The notes beneath the pieces were generated by a model. It was not told the DNA's origin, searched no databases, and worked only from the letters and a program-made list of their open reading frames with translations. The translations under genes and the position numbers were made by a program. Shown piece by piece: positions 55,441 to 64,000 of a stretch of DNA of 64,000 bases (position 1 is its first letter; the number at the start of each line of letters is the position of its first letter). Source of the DNA: Sabethes cyaneus (Eukaryota > Arthropoda > Insecta > Diptera > Culicidae); contig NC_071355.1 of NCBI RefSeq assembly GCF_943734655.1, positions 96,665,449 to 96,729,448 on the forward strand, in the 5' to 3' direction.

Positions 55441-56655
55441 ATAATTCAGCGCGAGACGGCCACAGGCCGCGATAGAGGTCTGTAGAATGCGTAAAGCACT
55501 CGGGTACCAACCGAAAAATTGTGGGTTGGAGTCCCACTACCACAAATTACCCAATATTTTTAGCCGCAGATCGAAAATATCCCAGTATTCAGCCTAACAT
55601 TTTTCGCACCAAACGATCCTCTGCTTTAATAAAAATAGAGAATTTACGTGTTTTCTGAAAACGATAAAGCTGATCCATGTCCGCGCACTCCATTTCTTCC
55701 ATGCGGCACTTCTTATCCCGTAAAAACTGGGTTTGCTGTTTGTTTCTGTCTAAATCGTTCATCTTTTTGACGGGTCCCCTGCTGCAACATCGACGCCCGC
55801 GCTGCATTTTTCGCTTCTAATATCCTCGTCCCTACGTTGACTTCTTTCAGCGAATCCAATCCCAGATAACACAACATCGCAATAGAAAGTTCACATTAAA
55901 TCGCATGCATGTCAATTTTACATTGGAATTGTATAATGATTAGAGTATGTCAAAACAAAGTTATTGTTCGCTTTGTTTCACAGTCGTGCGTATCTTCATA
56001 AACAACTCATGACTGTAAATTATAAAGCAGTATATAGATGATTGCAATATTAAGTTATATCTTAATCATATATTTAGGAGTATTAAGTTGCGTGTTATAA
56101 AAATCGCTGTATAAATTGCAAGATACAATTACAAATAATCATCAAAATTTTCACACGTATATTGCCTCCACTTTGGTACTTAAATGTTCTTATCTGGCGT
56201 GAAATTTAACCTTTTCGTTCAGATATGATGTCGTATTTCTCAGTTGCAATCGAGATATACAAGCCAAATGGTTTACTGGGATCGCTCCTTCTGTAGCGCT
56301 ATTGATGGCTGATTTGGCGTAGTCCCGGTAGTCCTCGAAAAGGACTTCGTTTAGCTCTCCCTCACTCGGCAGCGTTACCTCAAGATTTAGCGCATACTCA
56401 ATAGCGTTTATAGCTTAATGTTGCAACTTGGGGTCACAACCTTCTTACAAGTCGACTGTTGGTGACAGTAGACTCGTCATACGAGTAGTAGGTGCAGATT
56501 TGTTCGATGCGTCAACAAAATTTCGATGCTACGCTTTTCTTACTTGGATACCATCTAGATAATTAGAAAGCAAAAATCACAATCAAAATAGTGGTATCAT
56601 TCGGCATGCACACCCTTACACCCTTTAGTCAAAGCTATCATAGTAACGGTCATAG
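55441..56655. other. No recognisable gene
   Basis: About 1.2 kb of mixed sequence. A weak B-box-like GGGTTGGAGTCCC occurs near 55523 without a convincing A box. No ORF with a known motif. Confidence 0.45.
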
Positions 56656-56659
56656 TTGG

Positions 56660-56820
56660 TCACAGCTGATCTAGATCGACTATATCGTATGCTGCCTTGA
56701 AGTTGCTAAATATGTGATGCGGTGGTATGTTATATTCTAGCCATTTCTGCAAGATCTGTCGACTGGTGAAAACTCGATCGGCAGAGAGGCGCAAGCTCCC
56801 TTGATTTGTCTACAAACCGT
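56660..56820 (-). pseudogene. RTE-like LINE RT fragment (family D)
   Basis: The minus strand reads TSRQILQKWLEYNIPPHHIF followed by FKAAYDIVDLDQLW, the palm-domain start of the family. It ends abruptly at a plus-strand piece of the same family, so the two fragments form a head-to-head rearrangement. Confidence 0.65.
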
Positions 56821-56829
56821 GTGCTTCGA

Positions 56830-57440
56830 TCAAGGAGCAAACGCCGCCGTACAAAGGTAACGATGTACAAAATGCTAATCAGACCGGTAGCCCTTTAGGG
56901 ACTTGTTGTTGTTGTTATTAGTTTATTAAGACTTTTTAAACGCAAGGCGTTCATTCGAGTCCTACCTTTAGGGACTTGAGACAGTAACAGCTTACGAAAG
57001 ACATACGTTTGAACGAAAGGTGTTGCGGACTATATTTCTATATTTGGTGGAGTACAAAAGGAAAACTAAGAGTGGCGCAAGCGTATGGACCACTAGCTGC
57101 AGAGACTTCTTGAAAAGATTCCCATCCTACAACTGGCGAAAGTTGGCAGACTACGGTGGTCCAGTCACGTTGCAAGGATGCCGGACGACTGCGCAGTGAA
57201 ATGCGTTCTTTTGATGAACCTCACCAGGAGTAGAGGGATCCTACGTGCTAGATGGCTCGACCAGGTTGAAACTGACTTGCGTGTGTCGACACGCTCAACG
57301 AATTGGCGACGAGTAGCCCAGGACTGAGTATTTACAATTGAATTTTGAGTTCTTGGTACAGCACTACAGGAATTCTTGATACGGCAAAAGCCACCCAAGC
57401 TTTACGCTGCTGGGAGAAAAAGAAGAAGAAGATGAAGAAC
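56830..57440 (+). pseudogene. RTE-like LINE 3' end with AAG-rich tail (family D)
   Basis: The plus strand encodes RRRTKVTMYKMLIRPVAL, then FERKVLRTIF, LRWSSHVARMPDDCAVK.., GILRARWLDQVETDL and NWRRVAQD, in several frames. It ends in an AAAAAGAAGAAGAAGATG tail at about 57417-57434. This marks the true 3' end and tail type of the family. A 59-bp insertion lies at 56906-56964. Confidence 0.75.
56906..56964 (-). mobile_element. 59-bp severely 5'-truncated retroposon insertion
   Basis: The segment starts with TTGTTGTTGTTATTAG and is flanked by exact 14-bp copies of CCTTTAGGGACTTG (56892-56905 and 56965-56978). On the minus strand it reads as a retroposon 3' end with a TAATAACAACAACAA-type tail. 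The duplication shows target-primed insertion into the older LINE. Confidence 0.8.
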
Positions 57441-57444
57441 ATAT

Positions 57445-57530
57445 CCCAAGTAGCACACTTTAGGTCCATTTAGTTGAAGCAACCGGATTACGACTGAAAT
57501 TAGTCATAATTCGGTTACCACAACTACATG
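57445..57530. mobile_element. Hairpin MITE (uninterrupted relative of 46450-48593)
   Basis: Begins CCCAAGTAGCACACTTTAGG, then TAGTTG..CAACCG..ATTACGACT pairs with TAGTCATAAT..CGGTT..CAACTA to form an imperfect hairpin. It lies directly after the AAG tail of the LINE. The right terminus seen at 48582-48593 is missing. Confidence 0.65.
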
Positions 57531-57614
57531 TCAACGCTTATGACACAAATACATGTCCCTTAAGCTGACAGAGCAAAGTTAGCAGAACATTAGTTCATAG
57601 GAAAAAACAATGTT

Positions 57615-57640
57615 CTGCTAGCTTAACATTAAGCTAGCAG
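57615..57640. repeat. Perfect 12-bp inverted repeat
   Basis: CTGCTAGCTTAA and its exact reverse complement are separated by CA. A decayed version occurs at about 57787-57809. It may be the joined ends or core of a small MITE. Confidence 0.5.
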
Positions 57641-57649
57641 CGCAATGTC

Positions 57650-59585
57650 CGGAAATGGTACTTCTGGTGCAGATAGAGCTACCCAAGTATGACAAAATAA
57701 TGCTCATTTAATGCTCTAGGAAAAACATAGTTTTGGTAACTTCGATGGTCGTTTTCCATGAAAAATCGTTCGAAAAAGAAAATGTTCTGCTAGCTTAAGA
57801 TTAAGCTACAAATTTTCAAATGCTCATGCTTTCGCATTTTAAACAAAATTGACAAAATTCAGAGTCTCCGATTCGAAGGTGATCAAATGAAATTGTTCAA
57901 GCTTGCTTGGCCACTTGAAAAGACACAATCCACATACCTATCGCATATAGCACGAGACCATTTATCACAATTCCATCTTCCTGCACTTTATGATTTATAA
58001 ACATTGTGGTGAAAGATGAATTATCTTCACACTTACCTTTTAAACTTATTTGACACTGCACCCGTCTAGATAAAATTCAAGAAAACTTACTACCATCATT
58101 GCTTTCATCGCCGTTGAGACTTAAGGACCGATATGCTTACCGGTGGTGGTGGCACACATTACACTCAGCAGCTAGTGCCCTACTCCGTCGATTGGACGAA
58201 TATACGATAGAAAGCGGGCAACTGTTACCGACGACGGGTTACCATTTTCCCCAATAGAAGCCAAACTGGAATTAAGTGTAACTAGAAAATTACTTATTTT
58301 GAAGCGCACGAAAAAAAGGCTCTTATCACAACGATGCACCGGAAGCAGAGGCAGAGGCGACAGCTGGTCATATTTTCGCCCGAGCGTCGTGAAGCAAAAC
58401 GAGCGAAGACATTCCATGGGGATTTAACCTATGTTTTCGACAGACTTCGCAGCAGGAACCTACATTTTTACCGTAGCGAGCAATTGTCGGGCCGGGATGT
58501 AAGAGTCCAGCTGGTGCTAAATATTGCTCTAGTTTGAGAATTCAATAAATTACACAAGCTTGATATAATAAACTAGTAATAGAAAGGGCTTTATTTGCAC
58601 AGGAGGATGGTGAGTCTATCACACCTGAACGCAGAATTGCCTAGAACTTGGTAACTCTTTCCGGTATAGTTTTGTGCTTTGAAATATAATTTTTCTAGAT
58701 ATTCACTTTGTTGGTTTATCCATTAGTAAGTAATGCTACTTTTATGTAAACATCTAAAACCTTTTTAAATACAGTTAAAAATTTTAAAGGGTACCTTTCC
58801 CATCTTATCCAACCCACCAGCTTACGATACAAGTGCTCAAAGTTTTAAGAATATCTTTAAACACTAGAAATGTCTGCCCCAAAACGACACCTCTGCAAAA
58901 CAAAATCTTTCAAACCGACGGGATACAGCAATACTTATGAAATGTATACGGCTTTTTTACACCTGCGAATTGAGTTTGCTTTTCAATTATAACGTTGCTC
59001 GGAAAAAGTGCTTCTAATTATCTCCTAAGCTCTTAAAACTCTTTGAGTAGACACCCAAGCTTCAATTCTTTTGTCCTTGCATATTTCTTAACCTTCGTCG
59101 TTAGGTCCGTTTTCTTTCCTGCAAACAACGGGACCGGTTTTTCTTTTCATCCCTGTCTCCCGCAAATCTTATTAATTTCCATTGTGGCATTCGAGATAAA
59201 TGAGCAACTTTTCGGCAGCGATATTTATTTGCTCAAATAAAAAAGGGTTTTCTGCTTACTGGCAGGCAACATTCACAACGAAACAACGGAAGCCTCAGCA
59301 CGACAGCCAACCGGCGGATGAGCTGGGTTTGATCGTAGAATAAATGTTTACAAGACCGAATAACATTTTCCTTACTCTGCCAATTTGCTTTTTGAGTTTA
59401 TTTTAAAATCGTCAAAGCAATTCTATTGTCATATTTACCGCTGAACAACCGGTTGAACCCAATTAGTGAAAATTGGATAAAATGAGAGCACAAGCTGAAA
59501 AACAAATCTTTGTGTCCAAAACAATATTATCAGTATTATTTTTTCGCATACATATTAATTTGGCACGACCCAAGGTTAAATATAT
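57650..59585. other. No recognisable gene
   Basis: About 1.9 kb of AT-rich sequence with short ORFs only (81 codons or fewer). No terminal repeats, RT or RNA-gene features seen. Confidence 0.45.
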
Positions 59586-59602
59586 TGTAAATGCAAACAA
59601 TA

Positions 59603-59754
59603 GCAAAGCAAAGCAAAGCCTAAGTGCTACATTCCGTTATCGAAACTTGACCTTCTGTTTTTATACGACAGACTTTGCAGCCTTCGACTTCGTTAGAGTA
59701 CAGGACAATTGCAGGGCCGGTTGCTACAATCCTATTGACTCTAACAGCCTTTAT
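59603..59754 (-). mobile_element. SINE200-like SINE, 5'-truncated, with 13-bp target duplication
   Basis: The minus strand ends in GGCTTTGCTTTGCTTTGC (the SINE200-type tail). Upstream of it are AGCACTTAGG, CAGAAGGTCAAGTTTCGATA and GGCTGCAAAGTCTGTCGTAT, as in mosquito SINE200. AATGCAAACAATA is duplicated exactly at both ends (59590-59602 and 59755-59767). The tRNA-like head is missing. Confidence 0.8.
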
Positions 59755-59779
59755 AATGCAAACAATATATGTACAACAA

Positions 59780-59978
59780 AAAAAAGCAAAGCCGTGGATA
59801 TAAACGTCCTTCAGAACTTGACTCTTCTTTAACGACAGACTTCGCAGCCTGTTTTAAGCGATCAGGAAAATTACGGGGCTAGTGCAAAGATCCTATTAAC
59901 TCTATAGCGGCACTGCCCAGTCGAGATTCGAATATACGACGACTGGCTGGTTAGGTCAGCATCGTACCCCGGAGCTAA
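59780..59978 (-). mobile_element. SINE200-like SINE with tRNA-derived head
   Basis: On the minus strand the head contains GATGCTGACCTAACCAGCCA (A-box region) and TATTCGAATCTCGACTGG (B box). The body (TAATAGGATCTTTGCACTAG, GGCTGCGAAGTCTGTCG) and a short GGCTTTGC tail at about 59780 follow. Orientation is the same as the neighbouring truncated copy, so two independent SINE insertions lie about 25 bp apart. Confidence 0.75.
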
Positions 59979-60165
59979 CAATGGGAACTTGGGTTTCCAA
60001 GTCCGAAAATTTCAAAAACCGGCCGGTCGGTGCTGCCTTCAAAAACCTGCTTGGTGGGGGGGGGGAGTTGTGGCAGCATGTTACTAGAGGATTTGCCTGG
60101 AATGTGTAATGTGCGTTAATTATTATTTAGGTAGTCGGAATCGAAACCACAACGAACATTGCGTA

Positions 60166-60615
60166 GATTATTGAAGATACTAGAAGACAACTAGTTGCTT
60201 CTGGTGCTGGTGGACAATTTAATGTATATTACCACAGAGAACAGACATCCATTCAGGAACAAATTTTTCGGGAGTTCTTGGATAAAATTTCAAATTAAAA
60301 TCACCTAATATGCTAGCGTCACCACCACTATAGTTTCCCAACTAAATAATTCTATTGATTTGCACACTGACAACCTTTGGCTCCTCTAACGCTAGTATAT
60401 GTGGACTATAAGCGTTATGCTAGCGCCAGAAGCTAGCTGTTGTGAGTTAAGTGTAGAATTTTATAAGCGTTCAGCGACATCATCACTATAGTTTCCCAAC
60501 TAATTTGACATAAGTTTTATCCAAGTGGGGAACTTTCGCTTGGATGTCTGTTCTCTGTGATATTACCACCAGAAGCAAAGTATTGTCACTGCAAAACTGG
60601 CTATCTTCAATGATC
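60166..60615. mobile_element. Older palindromic MITE interrupted by a younger MITE
   Basis: ATTGAAGAT...TTGCTTCTGGTG (60166-60206) recurs inverted as CACCAGAAGCAA...ATCTTCAAT (60567-60611). The two arms are separated by the 60233-60559 element. The arms resemble the repeat at 7395-7560. Confidence 0.5.
60233..60559. mobile_element. 327-bp MITE, TIR CACAGAGAACAGACATCC, 7-bp target duplication
   Basis: The 18-bp terminus (60233-60250) is perfectly inverted at 60542-60559. ATATTAC is duplicated outside (60226-60232 and 60560-60566). The interior has direct repeats of CACTATAGTTTCCCAACTAA (about 60327-60346 and 60484-60503). Confidence 0.88.
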
Positions 60616-60858
60616 CACTGCTCAGGATTGCTAATAAATTTATCAGAAAATTTTACAAATCAGGAAAAAAGTACCAATCCGGCTTCCTATGTCGGAAAAC
60701 CGGCCTTTTTGCAGGATTGACCGGCCACCGGCTTTGCAGGTGAAAAACCGGTCGGGCCGGCCAAAAACCGGCCACTTGGCAACCCAAATGGGAACACTTA
60801 ATCAATGCGGGACACTTTCCGGGACGAATCCGGGTCGTCTGGTCAGCCTACTGTAATA

Positions 60859-61000
60859 TCAAAGCAAATGCGGTAAACTTTCCAATTCAGAGTTACAAAT
60901 ACGGCAAATGACAGTGACAGATGAGACCTTGTCGATGTTCTTCAGGTAGTAAAGAGCGATACAGAGTCCGATTAAGTGCCATGATAATTGACCAAATTTC
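60859..61000 (-). pseudogene. LINE ORF2 C-terminal fragment (I/R1/Loa-like)
   Basis: The minus strand reads LIGLCIALYYLKNID..VICRICNSELESLPHLL, which resembles the C-terminal GHxxLxxHLxxxG...CxxC...ExxxHLL zinc-finger region of I/R1/Loa-type LINEs. The conserved HL is YL and the frame ends early. Short fragment, uncertain clade. Confidence 0.45.
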
Positions 61001-61199
61001 CAGAGAGATCGAGAGAGCGAGAGAGAGATTCCAATACTTGTTAATCCAATACTTGTTGCTAAAAAGACCAGGGAATCCTCTGCATGTAGACAAGCATAAT
61101 CGAGACATATTGAAATGCCTGACTCTTCTTTCAAAAACCCAATATATTGGTAGCGAAAGCTATCAAGCATTGTTTACTTATCAGTATAAAGAATAGTAT

Positions 61200-62195
61200 A
61201 TTATCACTAAGTTACGCACGCGAAACTGATATCGTAAGTTCAATACATCGACACGAGAACGAACTCGAAGGCCGCCCGGCAGAACCAGCACATCTCGCTA
61301 AGAATCGAATGCTAGTGACAAAAGCAAAAACTCTCTTTTCCCCAATGATACCTCGCAACTACCAACAGCTATCGACAAGCGAGCGTTAGTTCGAATCTTA
61401 GTAGAATCAGGCCATTAGATGTTAAGCAACTTTAGCATGGGTTCATTTTCAGGTCCCTCCAAATTCTTCCTTTTTGCAATTACCAACAATGAAGTCTCTT
61501 ACCAGGGGGCAAGATCTTGCTTGAGGTGTGAATGAAGCCTCTTGTCCAAGGACAAATTATAACTAGTCACCGCACTTCCTGGCAACAATTGGTTGAAAAG
61601 TAATAAAAAAAATGAAAGTAAAAAAAACTGGTGAAAAAAACTATACTTAAGCACGGATAATAAGCAGTTCGATCATTCTATAGCGATACTGCAAAAAGAA
61701 CGAAGTGCAGAATACAACACTTAGACGATATCACAAATCACAATAGATCAAAATACTGGTCGTATCACTACGTATGTTATGTCCGTTACATGTTACATAA
61801 CATGTCGGTTTTCTTATCAACTTGATCAGGGAGACGAGAGCCAAAACACATGGACGATACACATACAAATGCAAGTCATAGTGCGCCAGGCATACAGACG
61901 TCAGGCCTAAGGAACCTGAGGCAGAATGGACGGAAGCTATACTTCTAAAAGGCGTAATGACACATTTCAGCGTTACCGGGACAGAATTAATATCCATTTT
62001 TACTGCGTGAACTGCTTTCTGTTTCACCAATTTTTTGGAAAATACCTTGTAAAATAGTTGATTAACGAGGAAATTATCTGCCACTTGAATGCCAGGGATT
62101 TGATGAAATAGCAACTAGAAATAGATAGATTTGCATAGTAGAGATGGTGTCCCCTAACGCTGGAATGTGTCTAATAGACATAAAGCCGAATGGAC
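61200..62195. other. No recognisable gene
   Basis: About 1 kb without identifiable coding or repeat structure. A 127-codon minus-strand frame (61731-62114) has no recognisable motif. Confidence 0.4.
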
Positions 62196-62214
62196 ACGAG
62201 TGAGAATGAGTTCA

Positions 62215-63335
62215 CTTTTGACCTCTTACATTTTTCATTTTTCACTCTTCACCTTTCACCTTTTACTATTCACGTTCTGCTTTTCACTTTTGATTTCTGA
62301 CCACTTCTCACTTTTCACTTCTCACTAACTTCTCACTTCTCACGTCTCACTTCCCACTCCTCACTACTCATTTCTCACTTCTCACTTTTCACTTCTCACT
62401 TCTCACTTCTCACTTCTCACGTCTCACTTCCCACTCCTCACTACTCATTTCTCACTTCTCACTTCTCACTTCTCGCTTCTCACTTCTCACTTCTCACTTC
62501 TCACTTCTCACTTCTCACTGCTCACTTCTCGCTTCTCACTTCTCACTTCTCACCTTTCACTTCTCACTGCTCACTTTTCGCTTCTCACTGCTCACTTCTC
62601 ACTTCTCACTTCTCACTTCTCACTTCTCACTTCTCACTTCTCACTTCTCACTTCTCACTTCTCACTTCTCACTTCTCACTTCTCACTTCTCACTTCTCAC
62701 TTCTCACTTCTCACTTCTCACTTCTCACTTCTCACTTCTCACTTCTCACTTCTCACTTCTCACTTCTCACTTCTCACTTCTCACTTCTCACTTCTCACTT
62801 CTCACTTCTCACTTCTCACTTCTCACTTCTCACTTCTCACTTCTCACTTCTCACTTCTCACTTCTCACTTCTCACTTCTCACTTCTCACTTCTCACTTCT
62901 CACTTCTCACTTCTCACTTCTCACTTCTCACTTCTCACTTCTCACTTCTCACTTCTCACTTCTCACTTCTCACTTCTCACTTCTCACTTCTCACTTCTCA
63001 CTACTCATTTTTCATTTTTCATTTTTCACTTCTCACTTCTCACTCACTCACTTCTCACTTCTCACTTTTCACTTCTTTTCACAGCTTTTCACTTCTCACT
63101 TTCAGCTTTTCACTTCTCACTTTCAGCTTTTCACTTCTCACTTTCAGCTTTTCACTTCTCACTTTCAGCTTTTCACTTCTCACTTTCAGCTTTTCACTTC
63201 TCACTTTCAGCTTTTCACTTCTCACTTTCAGCTTTTCACTTCTCACTTTCAGCTTTTCACTTTTCACTTTCCATTCCTCGTTTCTCACGTTTCGTTTCTG
63301 TCTTCTTACTTCTCATTATTCACGGTGAGGAACCG
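62215..63335. repeat. Heptamer satellite (ACTTCTC)n with a 21-bp higher-order block
   Basis: An irregular start (62215-62585) has variant heptamers. An almost perfect (ACTTCTC)n run of about 60 units (about 62585-63003) follows. Then comes a block of about eight 21-bp repeats, TTTTCACTTCTCACTTTCAGC (63085-63260), each three variant heptamers long. The 21-bp block is open on the minus strand as a KVRSEKL heptapeptide repeat, which is a by-product of the satellite and not a gene. Confidence 0.95.
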
Positions 63336-63574
63336 AAACGGATCGTCGTCTTACCATCAATATGTGCCATAAACGCTTAGTAGACGATTTAAGGAGAGCT
63401 AGGCCGCGAGTTTTGCCGACGATCTACCGTCACAAGTCACCATCGCCAACAAAAATAGCATCTATCTAGGTTTATGAATCACCAATCCCTATTTAGTTTT
63501 CCCTAGTCCTCGCCTCGACCGACACATACGCTGATAAAACTACACGTAAAACTAGACGCGTATTGTATTTTGTA

Positions 63575-63930
63575 GAAGGAGGCGGAACGGAAATTAACCT
63601 AGGAGCGCCCATGGAAGGTAGTAATGTCCTAGCACCTGATCTCCAAGAAGTCAAACGAGAAATCGGGCTGCTGAAGACCCAGGTCCGCTGGGAAGGACCG
63701 CCTACCGGCAGAGCTTTATAAACATGGCGGAGAAACGCTAGCAAAGGTTCTACACTGGCTTATTTCGAGGATTTGGGAAGAGGAAAAGCTACCGGAGGAA
63801 TGGATGGAAGGAGTGTTTTGTCCCATCTACAAAAAGGGTGATCTGCTAGACTGCTGCAACTTTCGCGGTATTACGCTGGTAAACGCCACCTACAAGGTAC
63901 TCCCCTAGATTCTGTTACGCCGGCTGTCGC
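63575..63930 (+). pseudogene. RTE-like LINE fragment (family D), plus strand
   Basis: EGGGTEINLGAPMEGSNVLA and DLQEVKREIGLLKT match 46046-46462 almost exactly. A frameshift precedes PPTGRAL-type shifted sequence, and the RT start (WMEGVFCPIYKKGD in another frame) follows. It then stops near 63930. The window ends in a repeated TTTCGTACACTCAAAATA motif. Confidence 0.75.
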
Positions 63931-64000
63931 CGACAGCACAAGGTTTCGTACACTCAAAATAATCAAAATAATTTCGTACACTCAAAATAGTCATTGAATT

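Noticed and set aside
55440..55550. tRNA-like patch with GGGTTGGAGTCCC
   Set aside because: Only a B-box-like motif is present; no matching A box or cloverleaf arms could be drawn.
63079..63288. Open frame encoding a repeated KVRSEKL heptapeptide
   Set aside because: It is the translation of the 21-bp satellite unit; three of 21 bp keeps any frame open, and there is no unique sequence, so it is not a gene.
62215..63335. CRISPR-like or telomeric array
   Set aside because: There are no unique spacers, and the unit ACTTCTC is unrelated to insect telomeric TTAGG, so a simple satellite is the better call.

Overview
The window looks like a transposon-dense, AT-rich stretch of a mosquito (culicid) genome. 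Three things support this. There are mosquito-type Tc1/mariner (ITmD37E-like) transposase remnants, two SINE200-like tRNA-derived SINEs, and a mixture of RTE-like, Jockey-like, BEL/Pao and MITE sequences. I recognise no host protein-coding gene, rRNA gene or functional tRNA gene.

The centrepiece is a complete, young, env-bearing Ty3/gypsy LTR retrotransposon (errantivirus-like endogenous retrovirus) at 10340-23039, 12.7 kb long. Its two 761-bp LTRs differ at one base, and a 4-bp CATA target duplication flanks it. Gag, Pol and Env are all open. Pol lies in the -1 frame behind a canonical slippery heptamer that abuts the gag stop codon and is followed by a stem-loop. Env lacks an initiator and signal peptide start in its own ORF. 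A consensus splice donor after a 4-codon leader ORF (11580/11581) is in phase with an acceptor upstream of env (18166/18167), which would supply both. The element also carries a long leader with an extra, frameshifted ORF. A 2.1-kb purine-rich region after env contains a decayed second copy of part of env.

Immediately downstream is a nested pair. An intact RTE-type LINE (23914-27146, minus strand, 988-aa ORF2) sits inside the RT domain of an older Jockey-like LINE, flanked by an exact 13-bp target duplication. The RTE short ORF1 and its ORF2 overlap by the 4 bases ATGA.

The remainder is a transposon graveyard. At least six decayed copies of one RTE-like LINE family are present on both strands, and several are broken by MITEs. 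The most elaborate nest is at 44.9-50.5 kb: a LINE holds a hairpin MITE, which holds a 2.0-kb TIR element, which holds a 350-bp MITE. Other mobile DNA includes a dispersed element whose interior is an array of about 12 units of roughly 145 bp (32.2-34.4 kb, with a shorter relative at 54.9-55.4 kb), TIR elements with TA or 7-bp target duplications, and a BEL/Pao remnant. A 1.1-kb heptamer satellite (ACTTCTC) passes into a 21-bp higher-order repeat near 63 kb. Stretches at roughly 1.4-7.4, 27.6-31.2, 38.3-40.3, 51.2-54.9 and 57.7-59.6 kb contain nothing I can identify.
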